Below, one piece after another: positions 33,649 through 41,724 of a stretch of DNA of 64,000 bases. This DNA comes from Candidatus Hydrogenedentota bacterium (lineage in GTDB: Bacteria > Hydrogenedentota > Hydrogenedentia > Hydrogenedentales > CAITNO01), in contig JAGPFE010000001.1 in NCBI GenBank assembly GCA_018056705.1, forward strand, positions 62,001 through 126,000, given 5' to 3'. The notes beneath the pieces are model-generated. The model searched no databases. It was not told the DNA's origin and worked only from the letters and a program-made list of their open reading frames with translations. The translations under genes and the position numbers were made by a program. How positions within the stretch are numbered: position 1 is the stretch's first letter; the number at the start of each line of letters is the position of its first letter.

Positions 33649-34380
33649 TCATGGGGCTCCCCCGTCGGTTTCCGGCTGGTCCCGCAGCACCGCCGCGTTG
33701 TTATCCACCACTACCTGTTTCCGCGGAAGTTCCGTGACGGCTTCCATGATCAGGCCAGCCTGTTCCGGTGATGACTGGTTTTCTTTCTGGTCCTGTTGCC
33801 GCTGTTTTTCCCGGGCCTTGGAGAGCCATTCCCGTAGTTTGACCGCCGCGTACAGCCGTCCTTTTTCCGCGCGGGGATCCCCGTCCAGCCGTTCATATTG
33901 TTCCAGGGCCGCGCGCATGACCCCCGCCGCTTCTTCGTACTTCTCCATGGATCCAAGCAGGTTGCCGCGACGGACCTGGGCGGTGGCCGCGGCCAGCAGG
34001 CATTCGTTCGCCAGGCGCTGATCGCTCTTCTCTCGTCCGGCAGCCTGGCTGAAGAACTGGGCGGCATCGGCGTAACTGCCGATGGCTTCGTCCTTCGCGT
34101 CTGCCGATTCCTGCTGTCGGGCCTTCTGATAACACGCCATGCCCGCGCAATAGGCTGGCAAAGGATCGTCCGGGTATTCCGTTTCGAGTTCCCGGGCAGT
34201 TTCCAGCGCGCGATCGTAATTGCCCTGCTGAAGAATCGAACCGATCTGCCGGACTTTGCCTGGCAGCGTGTCCGCGCTGGCTGTTCGGGCGGTCAGCAGG
34301 AGTGTCGCAATGAGGGCGATCCCCGTCCAGGGGACGCGCGTGCCGCGCTCGTTATGGCGTCGCGTGGAGTAAGGCATCAT
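33649..34380 (-). CDS. BatC-like TPR protein
   Basis: A 243-residue exported protein: signal peptide (TGIALIATLLLTARTASA) and TPR-type helices throughout (VRQIGSILQQGNYDRALETARELETEYPDDPLPAYCAGMACYQ, later AAAQVRRGNLLGSMEKYEEAAGVMRAALEQYERL-like). A charged QQDQKEN segment near residue 200 separates the repeats from a hydrophobic end. Position between batB and batD is that of BatC. The ATG at 34380 overlaps the batB stop (ATGA); the ATG directly after it is an equal alternative. Confidence 0.72.
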   Translation of the reverse strand: MMPYSTRRHNERGTRVPWTGIALIATLLLTARTASADTLPGKVRQIGSILQQGNYDRALETARELETEYPDDPLPAYCAGMACYQKARQQESADAKDEAIGSYADAAQFFSQAAGREKSDQRLANECLLAAATAQVRRGNLLGSMEKYEEAAGVMRAALEQYERLDGDPRAEKGRLYAAVKLREWLSKAREKQRQQDQKENQSSPEQAGLIMEAVTELPRKQVVVDNNAAVLRDQPETDGGAP

Positions 34381-35453
34381 CCTGCGGACCTCCCGGCAAG
34401 GCGCGCGGTGATAACCGGAATGCTTTTCAACCAGAAGCCTTCCAGCAGCACGCACAGGAAAGCGATGAAAAGCGGCCATCGGTACCGGTTGACCCGGGAA
34501 GCCCGCAAGGCTTCCTGGTGACTCCGGCTCCGCAATTGTTCCAGTTCACTGGTAATGAACCGGATGTCCTGGTCGTCAGGCGTCATTCGTACGTACACGC
34601 CGCCTCCGGCTTTGGCCAGCCGGGTCATCAGCCCCTCATCCAGGCCCGCCACGTGGGTCTGCCGGTCCTCGGGTAACGGCGTGTAGCGGTTCATCCACTG
34701 GGGATAACGGACAACCGATCCATCCGGTGATCCAATCCCGACAAAAAACACGGACGCCCACTCCCCCACTTGTTTCATGTCTTCTTCCGGATTACCGCTG
34801 GTCTGTTCTCCGTCGGAAAAAAAGACGGCCACACGGGCGTAGCGCTCGGAAGCGCCGGTTTTACGCGCATCTTCCTCGAACACCCGGGCAACCTCCTTCA
34901 GGGCCGCCGAAAAATTCGTGCCCTCGATGTTAAGGGTATCCGTGTCCACGGCCCGTAACACGGACCGCGTGTAGTTCCGGTCCAGCGTTAGCGGAGCGAG
35001 CAGGGCCGCTTCACCGGAGAATACCACGAGGCCAAACCGATCCCCCGGGCAACGGTCCATGAGCAGTTCGATTTTCTGACGGGCGCGGGCCAGTCGGGAT
35101 GGCGGCGGGGAGGCCGCGTTCATGCTTTCCGACACGTCCAGCACGATCAGTATGTCCCGGCTGGTGCGAAGGGTTTGCTGCCAGCCCGTTCCCCATCTGG
35201 GCTGGTATAGGGCGAGGATACCGAAAATTACTCCGCCCAGGACGAAATACCCCAGGGGCTGGCGCAGTCGATCCGTCACGGCAGGATAAAGCGTGCTCAC
35301 CACGGGGTTCATCGCGAACCGGAGCAACCGGGCAGTCCGGCGACGTTCGGCTGTCCGCCAGGACCAGGCAACCGCGAGTGCCGCCAGCAGCAACAGGCTT
35401 CCTCCCGCGAAGGCACTGTTGAACGGGAATGAGAACGTAATGCCGCTGTTCAT
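34377..35453 (-). CDS. batB: BatB: membrane-anchored von Willebrand factor A protein
   Basis: A 358-residue protein with N-terminal membrane helices (about 13-30 and 62-80), a VWA domain (about 95-290) whose metal site begins VLDVSESMNA (DxSxS) and continues GLVVFSGEAALLAPLTLDRNY and VFFSDGEQTSGNPEED, and a C-terminal helix (WPLFIAFLCVLLEGFWL). Paired with BatA next door. The ATG at 35453 overlaps the batA stop (ATGA). Confidence 0.9.
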   Translation of the reverse strand: MNSGITFSFPFNSAFAGGSLLLLAALAVAWSWRTAERRRTARLLRFAMNPVVSTLYPAVTDRLRQPLGYFVLGGVIFGILALYQPRWGTGWQQTLRTSRDILIVLDVSESMNAASPPPSRLARARQKIELLMDRCPGDRFGLVVFSGEAALLAPLTLDRNYTRSVLRAVDTDTLNIEGTNFSAALKEVARVFEEDARKTGASERYARVAVFFSDGEQTSGNPEEDMKQVGEWASVFFVGIGSPDGSVVRYPQWMNRYTPLPEDRQTHVAGLDEGLMTRLAKAGGGVYVRMTPDDQDIRFITSELEQLRSRSHQEALRASRVNRYRWPLFIAFLCVLLEGFWLKSIPVITARLAGRSAG

Positions 35454-36481
35454 GGGATGGCCTCCAGCATGAACCGGCGCGCGGCGATCGCGAGCAGCGC
35501 GCACAACAGCCCCAGCATGATATAGGGTGCCGCGTTTTCCCGGTAATCGTAAATGTCGCTGATCTCGACCTCCGTGGTTTCCAGCTGGCTGATCTCCGCG
35601 TAAGCCTGGAGCAGGGTATCCGTGTCCGTGGCCAGGAAATACTTCCCGCCCGTGGTGCCCGCGATTTTACGGAGGAGAGATTCGTCGATGGCCTCGTTCT
35701 GAACGGGCACCAGTCCCTGTGACATGACGACCCGATCCGGGGATCCCGCGCCGATGGGGTACACGCGGATTCCCATCTCTCCCGCCACCTTCGCGGCAGC
35801 GAGGGGCGAGATCTGGCCACGGTTATTGTTGCCGTCCGACAACAGGATGATGACCTTGGAACGGGCTTCAGACTTGGACAGGCGCTGCGCGGCCAGGCCC
35901 AGGGCCGATCCAATGGCCGTTCCCTGCTTGTTCTGCGGGGCGTAGGTGGCGTTTTCGACTTCCCGCAGCAGGATGTCGTAGTCCAGGGTCAGCGGGCAGG
36001 CCGTCCATGCCACGCCGGAAAACAGCACCAGGCCGATCCGGTCCACCCCAAACCGCTCACCGCTCTGTTTCCGACGATCTTCAATGAACTGCCGGATGGC
36101 TTCCTTGGCGATGGCCAGTCGGGGCACGGGACGTCCCTGGTAAATGAAATCCGGCTGACGCATGCTTCCCGAGACGTCCAGACAAAGCATGATATCCACC
36201 ACGTTCGCGCGATCCCGGGACAGATGGCGGTCCGCCTGGGGACCGGCCAGGGCGATCACCATGCAAAGCAGTCCCAGCGCCCGCCCCACGGGGGGTAACC
36301 AGCGTCCCCGCGCCGGACGGATCGCGGCTTCGGCGGCCGTGGTCACCGCGCTGAATTTCAGCCCGATGGCCCGGCCATCCATCAGTTCCCATATCAGCAG
36401 GGCCAGCACGGGCAGGGCAAGCCATAACATCCCCGGGTACGTGAAGGCTTCCACGGAAAACCAGTGAAGCAGACTGGTCAT
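35450..36481 (-). CDS. batA: BatA: membrane-anchored von Willebrand factor A protein
   Basis: A 343-residue protein with helices at both ends (PGMLWLALPVLALLIWELMDG near residue 17 and IMLGLLCALLAIAARRF near 320) around a VWA domain (about 90-310). The full metal site is present: DIMLCLDVSGSM, later LVLFSGVAWTACPLTLD with Thr, and VIILLSDGNNNRGQ. A complete DxSxS is kept, so divalent-metal dependent partner binding is expected. Overlaps the gene upstream by ATGA at 36481. Confidence 0.92.
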   Translation of the reverse strand: MTSLLHWFSVEAFTYPGMLWLALPVLALLIWELMDGRAIGLKFSAVTTAAEAAIRPARGRWLPPVGRALGLLCMVIALAGPQADRHLSRDRANVVDIMLCLDVSGSMRQPDFIYQGRPVPRLAIAKEAIRQFIEDRRKQSGERFGVDRIGLVLFSGVAWTACPLTLDYDILLREVENATYAPQNKQGTAIGSALGLAAQRLSKSEARSKVIILLSDGNNNRGQISPLAAAKVAGEMGIRVYPIGAGSPDRVVMSQGLVPVQNEAIDESLLRKIAGTTGGKYFLATDTDTLLQAYAEISQLETTEVEISDIYDYRENAAPYIMLGLLCALLAIAARRFMLEAIP

Positions 36482-37485
36482 GCGCCTTCCTCCCCTGGCT
36501 TGTCGGGGTTCACCCGTTCGGACAGTGGCGTGGGCGTGGTCTGGCGGACGAAATCGGCGACCGCTTCGAGCCGCGCCTCCATTTCCGGAACCCCGGGTGT
36601 CAGTCCCGCGAATTTCACCCGGTCGAAGTGTCGCAGCAGTTCTTCCACTGCGCGCGCGTTGTCCGGGCCAGCGTTACGCAGGGCTTCCACGCATTCCTCG
36701 GTAGTCATTTCTGGCGCGTCAATATTGAACCGGTCCTGAATGTAATACCGCAGGATAGCCGAAAGATCCACGTAATAAAGTTCCACCTTGCCCAGCATGG
36801 GCCAGTTGCGCCGTCGCAGTTCTTCGAGTCGCCGCAATGCGGTTTCCCAGGGGGGCAATGGCGGTGGGGCCGGGACTGGTTTCGGGCTGGCGTAACGGTA
36901 ACGCCACAGGAGAATTCCCATGGACACGGCGACGGCCAGAGCGACCAGGGCCACCCACCAGTGGCGTTTTCCCTGGAGCAGCATCTCCGGAGCAACCGGA
37001 TCTTCCAGGTCATCTTCCTTGGGCACCACCCCATCAGGAAGGGGTAACGCTTCAAACAGCACGGAAGGTACGGAAAGGGATATCTCCTGCCCATTCCGCC
37101 TGATCCGGACTGCCTGGGACGGTAGTTTCCAGGTTCCCGGTTTCAGGGCGGTCAGTCGCCAGACTCTTGCGGACGCGTCAGGTGGTATAGCCAGCCAGGG
37201 AGGAACATCCGAGGCGGAAAGGCCGTCCACCAGCAGCCCGTCGAGTTGCCTAGGCGGATCCGGCCAGGTAATGTCGGATGGATTCGTTCCGGGTACATGG
37301 AGAACGTAATACCCGTCGCGATGATAGGGACCGGAACCGGGGACCATCCGCAGGTTCACTGCCGGAACGGAGGCAGGCGTTTCCGCGCCGAAAGCACCTG
37401 GAGACCATGACAGGCATATCAGCAATCCCGCGGCCAGCGCGCCCGTAACCACGAAGCGTCTTGTTGTAGGTGTTTTCCGAGTCAT
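36478..37485 (-). CDS. DUF4381-like membrane protein of the bat operon
   Basis: A 335-residue protein: signal peptide or anchor (VVTGALAAGLLICLSW), a periplasmic beta domain (30-165, RMVPGSGPYHRDGYYVLHVPG), a membrane helix (HWWVALVALAVAVSMGILLWRYRY near residue 195) and a cytoplasmic helical tail (PPWETALRRLEELRRRNWPMLGKVELYYVDLSAILRYYIQDRFNIDAPEMTTEEC). That tail is typical of DUF4381-type proteins found between DUF58 and BatA genes. The ATG overlaps the DUF58 stop. No activity is known. Confidence 0.72.
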   Translation of the reverse strand: MTRKTPTTRRFVVTGALAAGLLICLSWSPGAFGAETPASVPAVNLRMVPGSGPYHRDGYYVLHVPGTNPSDITWPDPPRQLDGLLVDGLSASDVPPWLAIPPDASARVWRLTALKPGTWKLPSQAVRIRRNGQEISLSVPSVLFEALPLPDGVVPKEDDLEDPVAPEMLLQGKRHWWVALVALAVAVSMGILLWRYRYASPKPVPAPPPLPPWETALRRLEELRRRNWPMLGKVELYYVDLSAILRYYIQDRFNIDAPEMTTEECVEALRNAGPDNARAVEELLRHFDRVKFAGLTPGVPEMEARLEAVADFVRQTTPTPLSERVNPDKPGEEGA

Positions 37486-38387
37486 CGGAACCGCCGCTCG
37501 CGCAGTTTGAAAAATCGGTACATTTCCGCGACCCACGGGCGATCCGTGTACACGTGCACGAGGTCCACCCCGGCGTCGCGCAGGGTGGTGTCCCGGGCTT
37601 CCATGCGTCGTAGCGCCGCCTGTTCATACGCCTGGCGTACCCGCCCGCTCGAAGTGTTTACCAGCAGACGCTGTCCCGACTCAGCGTCTTCCAGCCATAC
37701 GGGTCCCACGTCAGGCAGGGTCATTTCACGGGGGTCCGTCAGGGTGACCGCGATCAGGTCATGTTTTCGGGCCGTGACCCGTAACATTTTTTCGTAACCG
37801 CTGTCCATGAAGTCCGAGACCAGGAAGACAACCGCGCGCCGCGGCAGGAGCCGGTTCAGGGCTCGCAGGGCGGCCTCGATGCGGGTTCCCTTTCTGGAAG
37901 GCCGGAAACACAGGGCTTCCCGGATGACCCGTAACACGTGCCGGGTGCCCTTGTCCGGGCGCAGGTAGAGTTCCACCTCGTCGGTGAAGATCAGCAGGCC
38001 CACCCGGTCGTTGTTGCGGATGGCGGTGAAAGCCAGGGCACCACAGATTTCCGCCGCCACCTCGTTTTTGGTGTGGGAAACGCTGCCGAACCACCCCGAT
38101 CCACTGAGATCCAGGGCCAGCATCACCGTGAGTTCCCGCTCCTCGCTCATTACCTTCACGTGGGGGGTGCCGGTCCTGGCGGTCACGTTCCAGTCGATGG
38201 CCCGGATGTCGTCACCGGGTACGTACTGTCGGACCTCCCGGAACTCCATGCCCTGGCCCCGGAAAACGCTGGCATACTGTCCCAGGAACGCTTCTTCCAC
38301 CAGCCGCCGCGCCCGAATCTGGATGCGGCGGATCTGGCTCATCAGTTCCGTGGATAACTGGGGCGTGATTTCATGTGAAGTCGTCAT
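37482..38387 (-). CDS. DUF58 family protein
   Basis: A 301-residue VWA-related protein. The defining block DDIRAIDWNVTARTGTPHVKVM is at about residue 65, followed by the VWA-like core LALDLSGSGWFGS (DxSGS) and RAVVFLVSDFMDSGYEKML. There is no membrane helix. DUF58 proteins are constant partners of MoxR ATPases and BatA/BatB, thought to be substrates or adaptors of the ATPase. GAGGAA precedes the ATG. It is 30 bases after moxR, the only real gap within the operon apart from one base before the Q-rich gene. Confidence 0.9.
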   Translation of the reverse strand: MTTSHEITPQLSTELMSQIRRIQIRARRLVEEAFLGQYASVFRGQGMEFREVRQYVPGDDIRAIDWNVTARTGTPHVKVMSEERELTVMLALDLSGSGWFGSVSHTKNEVAAEICGALAFTAIRNNDRVGLLIFTDEVELYLRPDKGTRHVLRVIREALCFRPSRKGTRIEAALRALNRLLPRRAVVFLVSDFMDSGYEKMLRVTARKHDLIAVTLTDPREMTLPDVGPVWLEDAESGQRLLVNTSSGRVRQAYEQAALRRMEARDTTLRDAGVDLVHVYTDRPWVAEMYRFFKLRERRFR

Positions 38388-38417
38388 GAAAATTTCCTCG
38401 GGCGCGACGACCAGCGA

Positions 38418-39407
38418 TCAGGGTACCGGCACGGATTCCAACACCCGGCGGATAATCTCTTCGGCAGTGATATTTTCCGCTTCCGCTTCGTAGGTGGGTT
38501 TGACCCGATGACGCAGGATGTCCGGCGCCACCTGCTTGATGTCGTTGGGAAACACGTTGCCTTCTCCCTGGAGGAAGGCCATGGCCCGCGCGGCCTGTTG
38601 CAGGTAGATCGTGGCCCGCGGGGAGGCACCGTATTCGATGAGGGACTTCATGGGCAGGCCGTACGCTTCGGGATCCCGGGTGGCGCACACGATGTCGACG
38701 ATGTAGTTTTTGGCCTTGTCGTCCACGTAAATACGGTTGACCAGTTCCCGGGCCTCGATGATTTCCTCGGGTTGCACTACCGGCCGGATTTCCGACGCGT
38801 GCAGCAGATCCACCCGGTCCATGATTTCCCGCTCTTCTTTCTTGTTGGGATAGGTGATGCGGAGTTTCAGCATGAAACGGTCCAACTGGGCTTCCGGCAA
38901 TGGATAGGTGCCTTCCTGTTCAATCGGGTTCTGGGTGGCCAGTACCATGAATGGCTCGGGTAACGGGAACGTCTGGTCGCCGATGGTGACCTGGCGTTCC
39001 TGCATGGCCTCCAGCAGGGCGCTCTGCACCTTGGCGGGTGCCCGGTTGATTTCGTCCGCGAGAATAATGTTGCCGAAAATCGGTCCTTTCTTGACGGTGA
39101 ATTCTCCATCCCGGGGCAGGTAGATCTGCGTGCCGGTCAGGTCGGCCGGCAACAGATCCGGCGTAAACTGGATCCGACGGAACACGCAGTTCATGGCCCG
39201 GGCCAGGGCGTTGACCGCGGTGGTTTTGGCCAGACCCGGTAACCCTTCGATCAGGACATGTCCATTCGCCAGCAGGCCCACCAGTAACCGGTCGATCATG
39301 TAGCGTTGACCGATCACTACCTCTCCAATGGTTGCCCGCAACCGGTTGATCGCAACGACCTTGCGTTCCACTTCCCGACGGATTTCATCAACATTCACGG
39401 TGTTCAT
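38418..39407 (-). CDS. moxR: MoxR family AAA+ ATPase
   Basis: A 329-residue chaperone-like ATPase for maturation of protein complexes. Walker A is GLPGLAKTT (about residue 55), Walker B ILADEINRAPAKVQSALLEAM, sensor-1 type MVLATQNPIEQEGTYPLPEAQLDRFML, and the lid domain has SPRATIYLQQAARAMAFLQG. These are the exact hallmarks of MoxR. Its partners are the DUF58 and VWA proteins downstream. The ATG overlaps the stop of the first gene of the operon (ATGA at 39407). Confidence 0.96.
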   Translation of the reverse strand: MNTVNVDEIRREVERKVVAINRLRATIGEVVIGQRYMIDRLLVGLLANGHVLIEGLPGLAKTTAVNALARAMNCVFRRIQFTPDLLPADLTGTQIYLPRDGEFTVKKGPIFGNIILADEINRAPAKVQSALLEAMQERQVTIGDQTFPLPEPFMVLATQNPIEQEGTYPLPEAQLDRFMLKLRITYPNKKEEREIMDRVDLLHASEIRPVVQPEEIIEARELVNRIYVDDKAKNYIVDIVCATRDPEAYGLPMKSLIEYGASPRATIYLQQAARAMAFLQGEGNVFPNDIKQVAPDILRHRVKPTYEAEAENITAEEIIRRVLESVPVP

Positions 39408-40240
39408 TCAGGCTTTCCCGTTGGTTTCAGCGCGGGCCCCGCGCCGGCGGTACGCTCCCGCAACACTTTTTCCACCCGGCGAAAAAGGCTTTCAAAGGTG
39501 TCGGGATCCGGAATCCTGTTCCGGAATCCCGCGTCCCTCGCCGCCGCGTCCAGTTCATTGATCAGTTCCTTTGGGCCTTCCAGTTCTCCACACAGGGCCA
39601 GCAGTTCCTTCAACGCGCCGTAAGCGTCTCCATCCAGCCGCAAGCGACGGGCCCGATGCCAGCGATCCTGGACGGAAGACGCTTCCTCCCGCTCGTTGCC
39701 AGGCCGCCCCCGTTTCCGGGAGATACCATATGCCGCCGTCCCAACTACCAGGGTGAAGGCGATGGCGGCCAGTATTCCGGCGAATAGAACTTTTCGTGGA
39801 TCGCGCGCGTGGATGGTGACGGAAGGAGTTTCGACCACGGTGGCCTGTTCGCCTGCCAGCGAAACCGGGCCGGCAGGCAGGGCCGCCTCCGTGTAAACGC
39901 GAAAGCTCAAGGGGGGGATAGTGAAAAATCCAGGCCCGGTGACGCGCGCTTTCGCGGTCCAGGTTATTGTTTTTGATGGTGCCTCGCTGGAGATGACCTG
40001 CTCCCAGCCGGTAAATTCCAGTCCTGTCACCTCCGGCCATGCGGGTGGCAGGATCATCCAGTTTTTCCCATCCGCCGACGCGCCGGGAAACGCGTAGTGT
40101 ATGGTCACGATGTCGCCCTTGTTAACCGTTCCTTCCGGTGATACGGTGACCTCGCATGCCGGTACGCTGGCCTGGCCGACCGCAGTGGCGGCCATACCGA
40201 ACAGTGCCAGAAACACCATGCTGGCTGAATACCGACGCAT
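39404..40240 (-). CDS. BatD-like single-span membrane protein, first gene of the operon
   Basis: A 278-residue protein: signal peptide (SASMVFLALFGMAATAVG), one immunoglobulin-like domain (30-150, CEVTVSPEGTVNKGDIVTIHYAFPG ... TKARVTGPGFFTIPPLSFRVY), a membrane helix (LFAGILAAIAFTLVVGTAAYGI, about 163-185) and a helical cytoplasmic tail. It is like a short BatD. The ATG at 40240 gives a clean signal peptide, but no ribosome site is seen; a GTG at 40270 would add ten residues and ATG 40219 would remove seven. Function unknown. Confidence 0.65.
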   Translation of the reverse strand: MRRYSASMVFLALFGMAATAVGQASVPACEVTVSPEGTVNKGDIVTIHYAFPGASADGKNWMILPPAWPEVTGLEFTGWEQVISSEAPSKTITWTAKARVTGPGFFTIPPLSFRVYTEAALPAGPVSLAGEQATVVETPSVTIHARDPRKVLFAGILAAIAFTLVVGTAAYGISRKRGRPGNEREEASSVQDRWHRARRLRLDGDAYGALKELLALCGELEGPKELINELDAAARDAGFRNRIPDPDTFESLFRRVEKVLRERTAGAGPALKPTGKPE

Positions 40241-40253
40241 ATCAGCGGGGTAA

Positions 40254-40268
40254 GGCAAAAAAAATGCC
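40254..40268 (-). promoter_or_regulatory. Possible sigma-54 promoter for the bat operon
   Basis: On the minus strand TGGCATTTTTTTTGCC has the GG and GC of a -24/-12 promoter exactly ten bases apart. The start would fall near 40243, only about three bases before the chosen ATG, so either the transcript is leaderless, the true start codon lies further in, or the match is chance in a T-run. Confidence 0.3.
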
Positions 40269-40385
40269 ACGTAAAATTTTTTCTTAACTCATTTATTTTC
40301 AGGTTTTTACGATTCCAGGTGGCCGGCAGTATCTGCCTCTTTTAGAGTATACCCCGTTCAAAACCCTAAATAGGTAATAATCCGG

Positions 40386-41084
40386 TTACCCGCCATGTTC
40401 CGGCCATCCCTGCCTGCCGATCAGGGGGACAAACCGGCAGGGCGTGTTCCATTGTTGTCGCCAGTGCCCGTCCGGTAACCGCCGCAAAATCAGCAGACGC
40501 TGCTCTTCCTGGCCGCCCACTGGGGCTACCAGTATACCGTTTGTTCGCAGCATTTCCGCGAGATTCAAGGGAATTTCAGGACAGGCGGCGGCGATCAGGA
40601 TCCGGTCAAATAGCGGTTCCCTGAAACAGGGAATTGATCCGTCCGCAATGATCATGTCGATTTGGCCATAGCCAAGGGATTTCAGACGGGCGTAGGCGTT
40701 TTTCGCGAGCGGGATAACGCGTTCGATGGCTGTAACGTGGCATCCGTGTTCCGCCAGGATGGCCGTCTGGTAACCGGAACCTGCCCCGATTTCCAGCACA
40801 CGCGTACCGGTGGACGGGGCCAGCCACTGGGTCATGAGGGCAACCATGTAAGGCTGAGAAATGGTCTGACCATAGCCTATGGGCAGCGGACGGTCCTCGT
40901 AGGCCTCCCCGTATTGTTCCTGGGGCACGAAAAGGTGTCGGGGGACCTGCACCATTGCCCGTAACACGCCGGGATTCGCGATGCCCCGGGACACTAACTG
41001 GTTCTTGACCATGGCTTGGCGCGGCTCGCCGAGGGCCATGACCTGTTCCCGGGTAAAAGGGCCTGTGGGCGCGAGTTGGTCCAT
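40386..41084 (-). CDS. pcm: Protein-L-isoaspartate O-methyltransferase
   Basis: A 232-residue cytoplasmic repair enzyme that methylates L-isoaspartyl residues with S-adenosylmethionine. Conserved blocks in order: MVKNQLVSRGI, VPRHLFVPQEQYGEAYEDRPLPIGYGQTISQPYMVA, the SAM-binding motif VLEIGAGSGYQTAILA, the motif II region and IAAACPEIPLNL. The usual G-x-T-ISQPY catalytic-site segment is intact. Length is normal. It has its own unit, with a 145-base gap before the bat operon. Confidence 0.95.
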   Translation of the reverse strand: MDQLAPTGPFTREQVMALGEPRQAMVKNQLVSRGIANPGVLRAMVQVPRHLFVPQEQYGEAYEDRPLPIGYGQTISQPYMVALMTQWLAPSTGTRVLEIGAGSGYQTAILAEHGCHVTAIERVIPLAKNAYARLKSLGYGQIDMIIADGSIPCFREPLFDRILIAAACPEIPLNLAEMLRTNGILVAPVGGQEEQRLLILRRLPDGHWRQQWNTPCRFVPLIGRQGWPEHGG

Positions 41085-41232
41085 GTCGCGTGCCCCGATT
41101 GCGTGTCACGGTAAGAACTAATTATGCAACTTCTCTTACAAAAAAAGAAAGCGCGCCATGGAGATTGCAATTATTTTATTACACTTTTATTGAAAAAATA
41201 GTTTTAGACCAGAGTTTTTTGCGTTTCAAATG

Positions 41233-41250
41233 GGGGCACATTTTTTGCAC
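41233..41250 (+). promoter_or_regulatory. Sigma-54 promoter of the pilin gene
   Basis: GGGGCACATTTTTTGCAC: GG (41235-41236) and GC (41247-41248) are ten bases apart, and the surrounding bases fit the TGGCAC-N5-TTGCA consensus closely. Transcription would start near 41260, ahead of GGAG (41271-41274) and the ATG at 41283. The stretch upstream is AT-rich, suitable for an enhancer-binding activator such as PilR. Confidence 0.7.
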
Positions 41251-41282
41251 AAGGAAAATAAAACAGTTCGGGAGTGGCCATT

Positions 41283-41717
41283 ATGGACAATCGTGTACAG
41301 GGATTCACTCTGATCGAACTGATTATTGTAGTAGCGATTATCGCGCTGATCGCGGCGATTGCTATTCCCAACCTGATTCGATCGAGATTAGAGGCCAACG
41401 AGGCGTCAGCCATTCAGAATCTTCGGGCCATCATTTCGGCGGAGGGGGCTTACCACGCCCAGAACAACAGGTACACCACGGATTTCGCCGATCTCGTTAA
41501 CGCCAACCCGCCATTTATCAATGGCGATTGGGTTCCCGCCAAGAACGGGTACCTATTCACCTTGGGTGGCACGGACGTCAACTACACGGTTAACGCAAAT
41601 CCCGAAACATTTAACGTTACAGGGACCCGTGGATTTTATTGTGACAGCACCGGGGTTATCCGGGTGGAAATCGGCCAGCCTGCCGATGAAAACAGCACGC
41701 CGCTGAGCGATCGGTGA
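41283..41717 (+). CDS. Type IV pilin-like prepilin
   Basis: A 144-residue prepilin. The short positive leader MDNRVQG is followed by FTLIELIIVVAIIALIAAIAIPNL, so a prepilin peptidase would cut between Gly7 and Phe8 and leave Glu at mature position 5. The rest of the hydrophobic helix then runs into RSRLEANEASAIQNLRAI, as in PilA/PilE and major pseudopilins of delta-proteobacterial type, and a small C-terminal domain. No cysteine pair forms the usual D-region loop; only one Cys is seen. GGAG eight bases before the ATG fixes the start. No other pil gene is nearby. Confidence 0.9.
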   Translation: MDNRVQGFTLIELIIVVAIIALIAAIAIPNLIRSRLEANEASAIQNLRAIISAEGAYHAQNNRYTTDFADLVNANPPFINGDWVPAKNGYLFTLGGTDVNYTVNANPETFNVTGTRGFYCDSTGVIRVEIGQPADENSTPLSDR

Positions 41718-41724
41718 GAACCGA

